DNA from: Sphaerochaeta sp.
Lineage (GTDB): Bacteria > Spirochaetota > Spirochaetia > Sphaerochaetales > Sphaerochaetaceae
DNA length: 9,355 bases
Assembly (NCBI GenBank): GCA_003446545.1
Contig: DMAO01000151.1
Coordinates: 1-9,355 of the forward strand
Direction: 5' to 3'
The notes under the pieces were generated by a model. The model was not told the origin of the DNA and did not search any database. It saw nothing but the letters and a program-made list of their open reading frames with translations. The position numbers were made by a program, and so were the translations under genes. How positions within the stretch are numbered: the stretch's first letter is position 1; every line of letters starts with the position of its first letter. Of this stretch, positions 1 to 8,102 are shown piece by piece.

Positions 1-2
1 TC

Positions 3-998
3 CTACAACGAGCAAATCTTCTCCCAAATCCTCTCATCCACAGGAATCCCCTCTCTCATATTCTCTTCACGAAGGCCTTTCCTCTTCTCCCCAGGAAAGC
101 GTACGGGGTTATTGGGATCGATGGCATCAGAAGCTTTCAGGTCAGATAAGGATGCTGCAATCTTCTCCTCGATAGCAACCCTGTCTGGAAGATCGGCAAG
201 GGAGATTGCAATGAAGACCTGTGACACTGCACTCTCAACATCAGTGCCGATAGAGTGGGTAGTCCTGCCTCCTGAAAGGGCCGCTGCGATAAGATCGAGG
301 GCAAGGGCGAGGGAAGTACCCTTCCAGAAGCCCATGGGCATCGGTCTTCTGCTCTCCATGATGGCAGCGGCATCTCGCGAAGGATTGCCCTCGCTATCGA
401 AACCTCCATCAAACGGAAGGGGGCGCCCCTCCCTCTTATAGGTCTCCATCTTCCCATAGCTGAACTGTGACATCGCTGCATCAACAAGTACCGGACCATC
501 ATTACTGGGGATGGCCAGAACAAGGGGGTTGTTGCCAACCTTGGCATCCTTACCACCCCAAGCGGGCATCAGAGGAAGGGTGTTGGTCCAGAGGATACCG
601 ATACAATCCTCCTCTGCGGCCATCAGGCCATACGTCCCTGGTCTCATCCAGTGGGAGTTGTTGGCAAGGGCAACACAGCCAATGGTGTTCTCCTTTGCCA
701 GTTCAATGGCCCTCTTCATACAGATATTTGCATTGAGGTTACCCGGGCCCATCTTGGCATCCCAGCGCTCCAAGGCCCCAAATCTCCCAACAAGGGTAGC
801 CCTTGCATCTACATCCACCAGACCATCATCAATATTCTTCACATAGAAATAGAATCTGTTGGCACCATGGGTATACACACCTTCTAGGGAGGTCTCTGCT
901 ATCATAGTGGCAGAGAGCTTTGCAGAAGGGCCGTCCATGCCTCGGCTGAGAAGCACCTTTTCAAACTGTCTTACCATATCCCCAAACTGAACTCTCAT
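3..998 (-). CDS. dlgD: 2,3-diketo-L-gulonate reductase (YiaK/DlgD type), Ldh2 family
   Basis: This 331-residue protein belongs to the malate/lactate (Ldh2/YlbC-YiaK) family of NAD(P)H-dependent 2-oxoacid reductases, which lack a Rossmann fold and act in the cytoplasm. From memory it matches E. coli YiaK (332 residues) over its whole length. Shared blocks include GVYTHGANRF (40-49, His44 at the position of the YiaK catalytic histidine), ERWDAKMGPGNL (77-88), SHWMRPGTYG (115-124), GNNPLVLAIP (155-164), LPFDGGFDSEGN (194-205) and PMGFWKG (221-227). YiaK reduces 2,3-diketo-L-gulonate to 3-keto-L-gulonate in L-ascorbate/L-xylulose-type sugar-acid use; the same reaction is inferred here, and another 2-keto acid substrate is possible. 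The start is supported by AAGGAGAA at 1010-1003. The gene lies 21 bases after addA, so it is probably co-transcribed. It is complete, with its TAG stop at 5-3. No terminator can be seen because the window ends there. Confidence 0.9.
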   Translation of the reverse strand: MRVQFGDMVRQFEKVLLSRGMDGPSAKLSATMIAETSLEGVYTHGANRFYFYVKNIDDGLVDVDARATLVGRFGALERWDAKMGPGNLNANICMKRAIELAKENTIGCVALANNSHWMRPGTYGLMAAEEDCIGILWTNTLPLMPAWGGKDAKVGNNPLVLAIPSNDGPVLVDAAMSQFSYGKMETYKREGRPLPFDGGFDSEGNPSRDAAAIMESRRPMPMGFWKGTSLALALDLIAAALSGGRTTHSIGTDVESAVSQVFIAISLADLPDRVAIEEKIAASLSDLKASDAIDPNNPVRFPGEKRKGLREENMREGIPVDERIWEKICSL

Positions 999-1019
999 AC
1001 ATTTCTCCTTGTCTCTTCT

Positions 1020-4000
1020 TCATGCATCATCACTATCCCACCACTCTTCAGCTCCACAGGAGCGAAGATAGGTAACACAACTGCGAACTGGCTTGTCATA
1101 GATCCTCTGTATTGCCTGCATATAGAGGTCAAGTTGGTCCTTATGCCTTTGGGGCATCCTATACCGGTCGGTCTTGAAGTCTATTATAAGAATCTCATCA
1201 CAGGTATCAATGAGCAAGTCAATGGAACCTTCCACTACCACGTCCCTGCCCTCGTACACGACAGAGGAGAAGAACTTCACCTCACAACGAGGATTTTTGT
1301 CCTGTACATGCTTTTTGTAGATAGGGCTCTCCATGAAATTGTTGCTCAGCACAAGGGCATCAGATACCACTATCTTACGCTGCCTAGCCGTTAGCAGAAG
1401 AGACAGTCGCTTCGGCATAAGGGCATACACATCCTCTGGCACCTGCTTCAGTATCATGGCTTCGCACAGACCATGCACAAAGGTTCCGAAGTCTGCAGTG
1501 ACAGAGAAGGCTTCCTGCTTCACCTCTTCAAGTATGCCATCACTGGCAAAGAGGGGGAGCTGTTCCCCATGAGAAAACCCATGCACGCTATCCTCTTCAG
1601 CATATAAGGCAGTGACCGCATAGCGAAGAGGACGAAGGTCCCCCACCTTTGCAGGAGATCCATACCAACGTGCGGCTTGTTGAATGGAGGTATTCTCATC
1701 ACCAGATACCTTGTTATAGAGCGAATGCTCAGCGATATCCTCTATGGCATAGGATCGCAACATCCCCTCCTGGAGCACGGGATTCTCGATATCAATGCCA
1801 AGGGCATGGCAGCACATCAGCAGGTTGTTACTGTCAGGATTGTCTCCTGTGGTATTCCGATTGGAGTTGGTGAAGCACCCACTTATCACCAGGTGTGTCT
1901 CTGATCGGGTAAGGGCAACATATAATAATCGTTTCAATTCTGCCAGTTCAAACAGCTTCTCGTCTTCCTCAGCAAAAAGGAGTGCTGCACTTTTGGCCTC
2001 TTCGGTCTTCGTCTCAGTAACATGATAGGTACTGGACATGAAGAACGGCAACATCTCTTCCCCAAAGGGCATGATGTTGTTGCCAGGGCCCCCTCCTACA
2101 CTACCACTGTTGCCCAAAAACACGATGGGGAACTCCAAACCCTTGGACTTGTGCACTGTCATAATCTGGACACCCTCACTCTTTTCCTTGAGGACATCAA
2201 GGTCATCGAGGCGCTCATTCTTCCCAAGGTTTTCACAAAGGAAGTCCAGAAACTGGCTGAGGCTCATCCCCTGTCCTTCCTTGACCTGTGCCAGCCGATG
2301 GAAGAAGGTAAAGTGCTCAAGATACATCTGGTACTCTGGCTTTGAAGCCAATGAAAGATAGTACCCACTTTCGTACCACAGAAACTGTACTATCTCACTG
2401 AGGGTTCCGGTCTCCACTTTCTTACACAGATGGGAAAAGAAGGAGGAGCATCCTCCATACCGAATGAGATCTTCCTCACCTAAGGAGGGGCCTTCTGTAA
2501 AGGGTTGAGAACAGGTAGCGTAATAGGTAAGGGCTGCATACACCCCTTCATCAGAGATGTTGCAGAAGGGGGAGCGCAAGACACACATGTAGGAGAGCTT
2601 ATCACTTGGGTAGAGGGTTAGCTGCAATAGTGCGTAGAGATCATTGGCCGGAGCCTCCAGCATGAGCGATCGTGCTGCTTGCAGGGTATACGGGATGGAG
2701 TACTTTCTAAAGGCCTTCTCAAAGCTCAGTTGATTGCCTGTTGAACGCATGAGAAGCGCCATATCACTAGGCCTTGGTCTCCTGGGGCCATCATCAGAGG
2801 GGATGAGGTACTCATCGGTTGTGAGCATCCGCACCATCAGGGTGGCAACAGCTACAGCTTCAGCATCGGAAGAGGCTGCGTTCTCCTCCTCCTCGTCCTG
2901 TTCTTGCCCTTTGTCTGAACCTTTATCCTTCTTCACAAACGGCTTGACCAACAGTGTACAGGTTGGCTCTATACCCTCTGTTGGTTTCCTAGAGCCCAAG
3001 GAGGTGAAATCAGCCTCATAGGGCTCTCCCCCATTGGACATAACCTGGGGGAATATCCTGTTGAACAGTTCTATGAGGGAGGGTTCGCTTCGATAGTTTG
3101 TATCCAAGCTGAAGGCCACCCCTCCTACTTTCCCAAGCTCTTCGCCGAGGTTCTTGAATACCCGTACATCCGCACCCCTGAAACGATAGATGGACTGTTT
3201 CTCGTCACCGACAAAGAAAAGCTTGTCGCACGTAAGTGAGGAGGGAAGAGGAATACCCTCACTGGTTTCCTCTTCCTTTTCGGCGAGCAGGTACAGAAGC
3301 TCCTTCTGCTGCCCGTTATTGTCCTGGAACTCGTCGATCATGATGTAACGGAACTTATGCTTAAAGTAGGAACGCAAGACACTATTGTTTTTGAGAATCT
3401 CCACAGCAAGGGAAGATACATCACTGAAGGTAAGGATACCCGTCTTTCGCTTCTCTCTCTGGTAGGCCTCAGCATACTCACGGACAAACGCTACCACGCT
3501 AGCGAGCTCTTCTTTGTGCAGCAGCACCGAAAGGGCTACGCAGAGTTTGCTTCGCAGGCTCCTAAACTCCTCGGTGGTCTCCCGAAGGAATGCAAGGTCA
3601 TCCCCTTTTCCTTTTCCTGGCTTTCTGAAAAAGAATTTGTCGCTTGCAAGTAGGTCCAACATCTCCACTTCGCTCAGCCCTTTGCCAAACTCCTCAAGCA
3701 ACGTACGGGCAATGGTGCGGACCAGCACCAAGGTCTTTGGGTCCTCACCGAAGGTGGCGTAGCGTTCCAATAAGCCTGTAAAGCTACCAAGATGATCATA
3801 GAACTGCTCACGCACGATATCTATCAATGTGTCAGAGAGATTCTCGTTAACCTTCTTGGGGAGATAGTAGTGATCGGAGACAAGCTGTACCAGCATATTC
3901 TCTATCAGGTTGTCAGGGGTGTAGAGCTCAGAGAGGATCTTCGCCCCCTCACTGAAGACGCGCTCTTCCATCAGTGCATTTGCACAGCGGATGGCGCTTT

Positions 4001-4406
4001 TCTTGTTCTGGTCATCGTCAATGGCAAAATCACTAGCTATACCATAGGCGGTGCTGTCGCACCGTACGATGGTGGAACAGAAACTATCCAGGGTAGCGAT
4101 AGTGGCATCAGGGAACTTGGTAAGTTGCACCGCAATGTGAGGATCATCTTTGAAGTTTAGCAACTGGCGGTGGATGCGCTCTCGCATCTCCCTTGCCGCC
4201 TTGCGGGTAAAGGTAAGCGTCAGTATCTGGTCGCAGTGGGCCTTCTCCTCCAGGACGAGCCTTAGGAAGCGATAGGTAAGGACTGTAGTCTTACCCGAAC
4301 CCGCCCCTGCCGAAACGACACAGTTCTGGTCACAGAACACTGCCTTGAGCTGGTTCTCATCCAACTGAGTGTCGTTCTTCTTCAATACCTCCTCAAAGCT
4401 GATCAT
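1020..4406 (-). CDS. addA: AddA-like UvrD-family helicase/exonuclease subunit
   Basis: This 1128-residue superfamily 1A helicase carries a C-terminal RecB-type nuclease domain. It is the probable motor and one nuclease of an AddAB complex that resects double-strand breaks for RecA. Helicase motifs run in order: Q motif region about 15-23, Walker A AGAGSGKT (33-40), Ia LTFTRKAAREM (63-73), Ib TLDSFC (105-110), II DEFQD (358-362), III VGDEKQSIYRFRGAD (399-413), IV DTNYRS (435-440), V MTVHKSKGLEFP (749-760), VI RLLYVALTRSETHLV (826-840). The nuclease motifs follow: His978 in FGTFVHGL, Asp1063 in EGSIDLL, Asp1076 and Lys1078 in IIDFKTD, and QLDLY (1091-1095). A charged low-complexity stretch lies at about 491-516. 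An ATG 42 bases further upstream (4448) is open, but I chose 4406 because it has a strong Shine-Dalgarno sequence (4426-4417) and forms an ATGA overlap with the addB stop. Length is close to that of known AddA proteins (about 1200 residues). All key residues appear intact. Confidence 0.92.
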   Translation of the reverse strand: MISFEEVLKKNDTQLDENQLKAVFCDQNCVVSAGAGSGKTTVLTYRFLRLVLEEKAHCDQILTLTFTRKAAREMRERIHRQLLNFKDDPHIAVQLTKFPDATIATLDSFCSTIVRCDSTAYGIASDFAIDDDQNKKSAIRCANALMEERVFSEGAKILSELYTPDNLIENMLVQLVSDHYYLPKKVNENLSDTLIDIVREQFYDHLGSFTGLLERYATFGEDPKTLVLVRTIARTLLEEFGKGLSEVEMLDLLASDKFFFRKPGKGKGDDLAFLRETTEEFRSLRSKLCVALSVLLHKEELASVVAFVREYAEAYQREKRKTGILTFSDVSSLAVEILKNNSVLRSYFKHKFRYIMIDEFQDNNGQQKELLYLLAEKEEETSEGIPLPSSLTCDKLFFVGDEKQSIYRFRGADVRVFKNLGEELGKVGGVAFSLDTNYRSEPSLIELFNRIFPQVMSNGGEPYEADFTSLGSRKPTEGIEPTCTLLVKPFVKKDKGSDKGQEQDEEEENAASSDAEAVAVATLMVRMLTTDEYLIPSDDGPRRPRPSDMALLMRSTGNQLSFEKAFRKYSIPYTLQAARSLMLEAPANDLYALLQLTLYPSDKLSYMCVLRSPFCNISDEGVYAALTYYATCSQPFTEGPSLGEEDLIRYGGCSSFFSHLCKKVETGTLSEIVQFLWYESGYYLSLASKPEYQMYLEHFTFFHRLAQVKEGQGMSLSQFLDFLCENLGKNERLDDLDVLKEKSEGVQIMTVHKSKGLEFPIVFLGNSGSVGGGPGNNIMPFGEEMLPFFMSSTYHVTETKTEEAKSAALLFAEEDEKLFELAELKRLLYVALTRSETHLVISGCFTNSNRNTTGDNPDSNNLLMCCHALGIDIENPVLQEGMLRSYAIEDIAEHSLYNKVSGDENTSIQQAARWYGSPAKVGDLRPLRYAVTALYAEEDSVHGFSHGEQLPLFASDGILEEVKQEAFSVTADFGTFVHGLCEAMILKQVPEDVYALMPKRLSLLLTARQRKIVVSDALVLSNNFMESPIYKKHVQDKNPRCEVKFFSSVVYEGRDVVVEGSIDLLIDTCDEILIIDFKTDRYRMPQRHKDQLDLYMQAIQRIYDKPVRSCVTYLRSCGAEEWWDSDDA

Positions 4407-7027
4407 CGGGTTGCAAACCTCCTTCTGCAGATCGGACGGTAGATGCATCCCTTGCAGTTATCCTTGGAAGGAGTTGCCTCAAGATGCCCCCCCTCTATCG
4501 CGAAGGCCACCTTCTGGAGCACATCCTCCAGGGCTTTATCACATACTTCCATAAGGGAAGTCTGTCCCCTATCCCAGATAGCTCTGTAGCAACCGTCCTT
4601 GATACTAAAGTATGAGGCATTCACCACATCTGCCTGTAATGTCTCACCTACGAGTTTCCTGTACAGGGGAAGCTGGTACGAGGGTATCTTGTCCTTGATC
4701 TTGGTAAAGGGAGCCTGGCCCTTCTTGTAATCGATCACAGCATAGAGCTTCCCTTCCGGAGGGTCGAGACAGATAATGCGATCGATCCTTCCCTCTAGGG
4801 AAAACAACTCGTTTACAAAGGAGAGCTTTTTCTCAAAGAAGAGTGAACGGGTATGTGCAAAAAGTTTCTCTTCTGCCTCTACTACCCACGTGCATCGCTC
4901 TCTGAACTCATAGATTATCCAGGCCCGGGTAGGAGGATTGGGGCCCCCTTTCCCAAAGTATTCGATGAGCTTTTGGTCAAACAGGCCAAGCAACAACAGG
5001 CGGTACTCCTCTCGCTTGTTTGGGGAGAAGTATTCTATCTCCCTAAAGAAAGCCTCATACACAGAGTGCAGGAACGACCCTATAAGACGATGGTCTACAC
5101 TCATCACCTGGTACTCTGCCTGGTCAACCTCGAACAGGTACTTGCAGAGCCAGGCATAGGGACATCGCACAAAGGTATCAAGAGCAGTCGGTGACAGATG
5201 TATACGAGCCCTGCCCTCAACCTCAGGTTTCAGCAGGGGGACCCATTCCAAGGGGATGGGCTTTCTGGCAAAGTCACTTCGCTTGGGAGAGAGGGAGGTG
5301 TGGATTGCCTTGGCGAACCAGCCCATCTGGCGATCAGTTGCCTGGGAGAGAGGAGCCTCTCCTCTCCATACCTGACTTTCTCCTATAAAAGGATCATGCG
5401 CTTCCCTAGTGTCTTCACGCTTCCCGGTTATCAGGTTCTGCTCCAAAAAATAGGTAGGTGGCAGGGCTTCACCTTCGTAGCTACTGCTGTGGTAGGAGAG
5501 ATAGAGTTCCCCCTCAGCAATAAGGGCTGCCTGCAGGGTAGCCACCGTTGTATCCTCCTCCCTGCGGTCCTTGGTCTCAACTGTTTGGGGCAACAGGGCC
5601 AATGGCTGTTCGAGACATCTCGAACCCACATGGTCAAGGGCAAGGATGAAGTGGTGACCAGCCTCCAAAGGGGCAGTCAGAGGCCAAGGGTAGACCTGTA
5701 TCCCCCCTTCCTGCATCTGGGGGACATAGAGCTTGGTATCGAGAAACTCAAGGAAGAAGCTGAAGACCGATGGGTGGGAGACGATGGAGGCCAATGCCAT
5801 TGCAACCTTGATGCTCTCCATGGCATCGAGACAGAAGGAGTAGACATCCTCGCCTTGAGTGCCGTTCCACTGGGTGTCGATGAAGTAGGCATCCTGAAAG
5901 TGGTTAAGCTTTTTTCTGAGCTCTTCGATGTCGCTTGAAGTGCATATACCTATAACGCTATCTTTGAAAGACTTATACCAGGCTATCAAAGAGGTATTTC
6001 GCAGCTGTTCCGTCCATTGGTCAGATCCCCATAGGGAGCCTTGGGCCACAGCCCTATCGACAGCCGTTGCAAGAATTTTGCGCTGGATTTCAAGATCCCT
6101 CCAGGGAAAGCCTATGTCCAGAAGGAGTGCTTTCATGCTCTCCAGACTAAAGCGTTCTTCATAGACCTCCTTGAGGCGGGAGAAGAATCTCCCACTGGGA
6201 TAGAGCAAGGGGGACTTTCCTTGTCGTATTACCAAGGGTATGTCGTACAGCCATGCTTCCTGCTCAAGGGAAGCAAGCATGGAGACAGGGGACGCACATC
6301 CGATGAGGATGTCCCTAGTAGGGACTCCCTCATCCAGGAGATGACGGATTCTCCGTAATGTGGTTCGGATCTCCTCAACATGGTTGTCAAAGACTTCAAG
6401 GTGAGCAGGAGAAGCCCCTGCATTCGGAATGGGCTTGAGGGTAATCCAGGAGGGAGAGCCCAAACTCTCGACAAGACTATCGAGACCTGGGATGAGTGAG
6501 GGGAAAAGGATGCAGTACTTCTTGGAGAATACCCCTTCATCGGCAAACTGCAGGGAAGGCCGTTCGTACCTTGGCTCAAAGAGCTTATGGGAAGAGAGGA
6601 ACCGCTCATATTGCTGATAGAGAATCATAACATCCTGTTGCATAGGACGGCTCATGAGAGCGAGCACCTCTTCGTCCAATGCCTGCCCAAGTTGGGGAAG
6701 CAAGGAAGCGAGATACTTGCTGAACCTACCGTTGGATTCAGGAAAGCTAGGGTTTATGAAATACGAGAGGCCATGAGGCGTCTCAAGCAAGGTCCGGGCA
6801 AATAGCTGCCGTATGAGGGTATTTGCCGGTTGTTCGTCTGCATGCTTGGGCAGGAACTGGGCCCTGAACACATCAAAGGAGATTGCCTGCTCTGATAAGA
6901 CAGCCTTATGCTTGCCATGGAGGGCATAGTCTGCCAAGTAGCTTCGTGCTGCCACTTCTGTGGGGAAGACACAGATGTAGCCCTCTTCAAGAGCAGTATG
7001 CACATAGGTTCGTTTCGTCTGTTCCAT
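4403..7027 (-). CDS. addB: AddB/RexB-like PD-(D/E)XK nuclease with Fe-S cysteines
   Basis: This 874-residue protein is the probable partner of the AddA-like protein encoded just downstream. The recognisable part is the C-terminal nuclease domain: LSPTALDTFVRCPYAWLC (611-628), His654 in SFLHSVYEAF, Glu745 and Asp749 in EGRIDRI, Asp766 and Lys768 in VIDYKKG, and QLPLY (785-789). It ends in CKGCIYRPIC (858-867). The spacing C-x2-C-x5-C, with an upstream Cys622 (or Cys628), matches the iron-sulfur staple of AddB. The N-terminal 600 residues resemble a worn-down helicase core: a strand YICVFPTE near 17-24 occupies the usual motif I place without any GxGKT, and HHFILALDHVG (458-468) resembles the AddB motif V region. 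The protein is shorter than B. subtilis AddB (about 1166). I prefer Met at 7027 over the in-frame ATG at 7066, because an extended -10 promoter element lies between them; neither start has a Shine-Dalgarno sequence. The stop overlaps the addA start. Confidence 0.85.
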   Translation of the reverse strand: MEQTKRTYVHTALEEGYICVFPTEVAARSYLADYALHGKHKAVLSEQAISFDVFRAQFLPKHADEQPANTLIRQLFARTLLETPHGLSYFINPSFPESNGRFSKYLASLLPQLGQALDEEVLALMSRPMQQDVMILYQQYERFLSSHKLFEPRYERPSLQFADEGVFSKKYCILFPSLIPGLDSLVESLGSPSWITLKPIPNAGASPAHLEVFDNHVEEIRTTLRRIRHLLDEGVPTRDILIGCASPVSMLASLEQEAWLYDIPLVIRQGKSPLLYPSGRFFSRLKEVYEERFSLESMKALLLDIGFPWRDLEIQRKILATAVDRAVAQGSLWGSDQWTEQLRNTSLIAWYKSFKDSVIGICTSSDIEELRKKLNHFQDAYFIDTQWNGTQGEDVYSFCLDAMESIKVAMALASIVSHPSVFSFFLEFLDTKLYVPQMQEGGIQVYPWPLTAPLEAGHHFILALDHVGSRCLEQPLALLPQTVETKDRREEDTTVATLQAALIAEGELYLSYHSSSYEGEALPPTYFLEQNLITGKREDTREAHDPFIGESQVWRGEAPLSQATDRQMGWFAKAIHTSLSPKRSDFARKPIPLEWVPLLKPEVEGRARIHLSPTALDTFVRCPYAWLCKYLFEVDQAEYQVMSVDHRLIGSFLHSVYEAFFREIEYFSPNKREEYRLLLLGLFDQKLIEYFGKGGPNPPTRAWIIYEFRERCTWVVEAEEKLFAHTRSLFFEKKLSFVNELFSLEGRIDRIICLDPPEGKLYAVIDYKKGQAPFTKIKDKIPSYQLPLYRKLVGETLQADVVNASYFSIKDGCYRAIWDRGQTSLMEVCDKALEDVLQKVAFAIEGGHLEATPSKDNCKGCIYRPICRRRFATR
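4417..4426 (-). promoter_or_regulatory. Shine-Dalgarno sequence of addA inside the end of addB
   Basis: Read on the minus strand this is AGAAGGAGGT, close to the full anti-16S complement, with GGAGG eleven bases before the ATG at 4406-4404. That ATG overlaps the addB TGA at 4405-4403 in the tetranucleotide ATGA. The arrangement fixes the addA start and implies translational coupling, which would keep the two subunits in similar amounts. The upstream ATG at 4448 has nothing comparable. Confidence 0.8.
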
Positions 7028-7030
7028 ACA

Positions 7031-7059
7031 TTGCAGTATACCACGAATCTGTGTACCAT
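7031..7059 (+). promoter_or_regulatory. Candidate promoter for the CPBP protease gene
   Basis: TTGCAG (7031-7036) and TACCAT (7054-7059) each match four of six consensus bases and are separated by exactly 17 bases. The predicted first base falls at about 7065-7066, on the ATG of the protease gene. It overlaps the candidate addB promoter on the other strand, so the two would compete for polymerase. The match is weak, and the main support is the absence of any other room between the two genes. Confidence 0.25.
7035..7043 (-). promoter_or_regulatory. Candidate extended -10 promoter for addB-addA-dlgD
   Basis: On the minus strand the sequence is TGG-TATACT, an extended -10 (TGn) followed by a hexamer matching TATAAT at five of six positions. 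The region 17 bases further upstream (CGTAAT) is a poor -35, which extended -10 promoters tolerate. The expected first transcribed base is near 7028-7027, which is the A of the preferred addB start codon, so the mRNA would have essentially no leader. This is a by-eye call. Confidence 0.35.
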
Positions 7060-7064
7060 TACGC

Positions 7065-7949
7065 ATGGTTATACCAAATCAGGATGAAAAATCCATTCAG
7101 ACAAAAACAGGACGCTTCGAGCCTCTTGCAGGCGCCCTCTCTGTTTTGCTGAGTGTCTATATGTGGTTGAACCTGGGACCGATGCTTGCCTATCAATTCA
7201 CCAAAGTGACAATGGAAGATGAGATACTACAGGCCTATCTGGTTGCAAACATACCCTTCTTTGCAATGGCATTCGGGCTCTACCTATCGATGCGCTTTCT
7301 GATGCGCACCACCGTCAAACACATCATAACTGACAAGAAAAACCTCGATTGGATCCTCATGCTCTATAGTGGTGGTGCCTACCTGGTGGTAGCCGCACTC
7401 TTTACGCTGGCCCACGCCTTGCTGCAACCCGAGAAGTTCCACCTGTACAGCGGGGATATACAGGATCTCTTGGTAATGATTCCCCTCGTACTCATCATCA
7501 CCCCGATCCAGACTACCAGCGAAGAGTTCCTGATGCGCTGCCTACCCTCAAGACTCTTCAAGAAAGGGAGGCTTGTAGCAAATACCAAGAGCATCCTCCT
7601 GGTCAGCCTCTTCACAGCCTTGCTCTTCACCCTGCCACATCTGTCCAATCAGGAGATGCAACATGCAAGCCAGAAGGCCGCTGTGATCTTCTACTACGCC
7701 CTCTTCGGCTTTGGGGCAACCTTCATCAGCCTGAAGACCAAGGGCTTCGAACCCTCCATAGGCATACATGCAGCGAATAACCTCTACATCGCCCTTATCT
7801 GCAACTACACCAACTCATCCCTGCCTTCCAGGCCCCTGATCTCATCGACAGCCCCGGTGGGCACGTTCTGGGATGGTATCCAGCTCTTATTGGGGCTGGG
7901 CTCTGTTACAGTAGTGCTGTACAGAATGAAAGCGTTCAAAAGGAAATAG
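7065..7949 (+). CDS. CPBP (CAAX/Abi) family intramembrane glutamic protease
   Basis: This 294-residue membrane protein has about seven or eight hydrophobic segments, near 20-42, 58-80, 96-120, 132-152, 176-193, 205-222, 232-247 and 269-287. The three signature motifs of the CPBP (CAAX protease and bacteriocin-processing) family lie in the expected order: EEFLMR (153-158, the EExxxR motif), FTLPH (188-192, FxxxH) and HAANN (235-239, HxxxN). The catalytic glutamate and both histidines are therefore present, and an active intramembrane endopeptidase in the inner membrane is likely. Substrates in this family vary (prenylated proteins, bacteriocin-like peptides, anti-sigma factors), and nothing here identifies one. 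It is divergent from addB; the palindrome CATG at 7064-7067 supplies an ATG on each strand. The start has no Shine-Dalgarno sequence, and no in-frame NTG start lies between it and the upstream stop at 7005-7007. No N-terminal signal peptide is needed. Confidence 0.85.
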   Translation: MVIPNQDEKSIQTKTGRFEPLAGALSVLLSVYMWLNLGPMLAYQFTKVTMEDEILQAYLVANIPFFAMAFGLYLSMRFLMRTTVKHIITDKKNLDWILMLYSGGAYLVVAALFTLAHALLQPEKFHLYSGDIQDLLVMIPLVLIITPIQTTSEEFLMRCLPSRLFKKGRLVANTKSILLVSLFTALLFTLPHLSNQEMQHASQKAAVIFYYALFGFGATFISLKTKGFEPSIGIHAANNLYIALICNYTNSSLPSRPLISSTAPVGTFWDGIQLLLGLGSVTVVLYRMKAFKRK

Positions 7950-7958
7950 GTGTCTGTC

Positions 7959-8012
7959 TACAGGTATTCCACTCTTTCGTACACAAGGCAGCTATGCCTC
8001 CACTCCCCTGTA
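7959..8012 (+). repeat. Nested inverted repeats downstream of the protease gene
   Basis: TACAGG (7959-7964) pairs with CCTGTA (8007-8012). Between them AGGCA (7986-7990) and TGCCT (7995-7999) form a five-base stem with a four-base loop. The structure starts ten bases after the protease stop and has no T-run behind it, so it is not a typical intrinsic terminator. It could be a 3' untranslated hairpin or chance. Confidence 0.25.
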
Positions 8013-8038
8013 CAATCTTTGATACGTGCTTTTCCTGC

Positions 8039-8055
8039 TTGTTCCAAAAGAACAA
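8039..8055. repeat. Small perfect inverted repeat TTGTTC-N5-GAACAA
   Basis: Six-base arms at 8039-8044 and 8050-8055 flank CAAAA. It sits just upstream of a TTGACT (8058-8063) that resembles a -35 box. Its next hexamer at 17-base spacing, TACTCT (8081-8086), matches the -10 consensus poorly. It may be an operator half-site pair or chance. It is not a LexA box, because the arms are in the reverse order. Confidence 0.2.
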
Positions 8056-8102
8056 CCTTGACTTCAGCATAATCGTCCAATACTCTAGAAATATCTCTAT
8101 CA

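Noticed and set aside
4407..4448. A 14-residue N-terminal extension of AddA from the ATG at 4448.
   Set aside because: It would overlap addB by 46 bases and has no Shine-Dalgarno sequence, whereas the ATG at 4406 has AGAAGGAGGT and a classic ATGA overlap.
5198..5938. A 246-codon open frame on the plus strand, antisense to addB.
   Set aside because: It lies wholly within the addB coding region, has no recognisable domain and encodes a mixed composition typical of an antisense shadow in a gene with GC-rich third positions.
7028..7064. A LexA/SOS box controlling addB.
   Set aside because: I looked for GAAC-N4-GTTC and CTG-N10-CAG type sites between the divergent genes and found none.
7028..7066. 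A 13-residue N-terminal extension of AddB from the ATG at 7066.
   Set aside because: It would overlap the start codon of the divergent protease gene and place the best -10 element inside the coding region. The family's first strand begins soon after the 7027 start, so the extension adds nothing recognisable.
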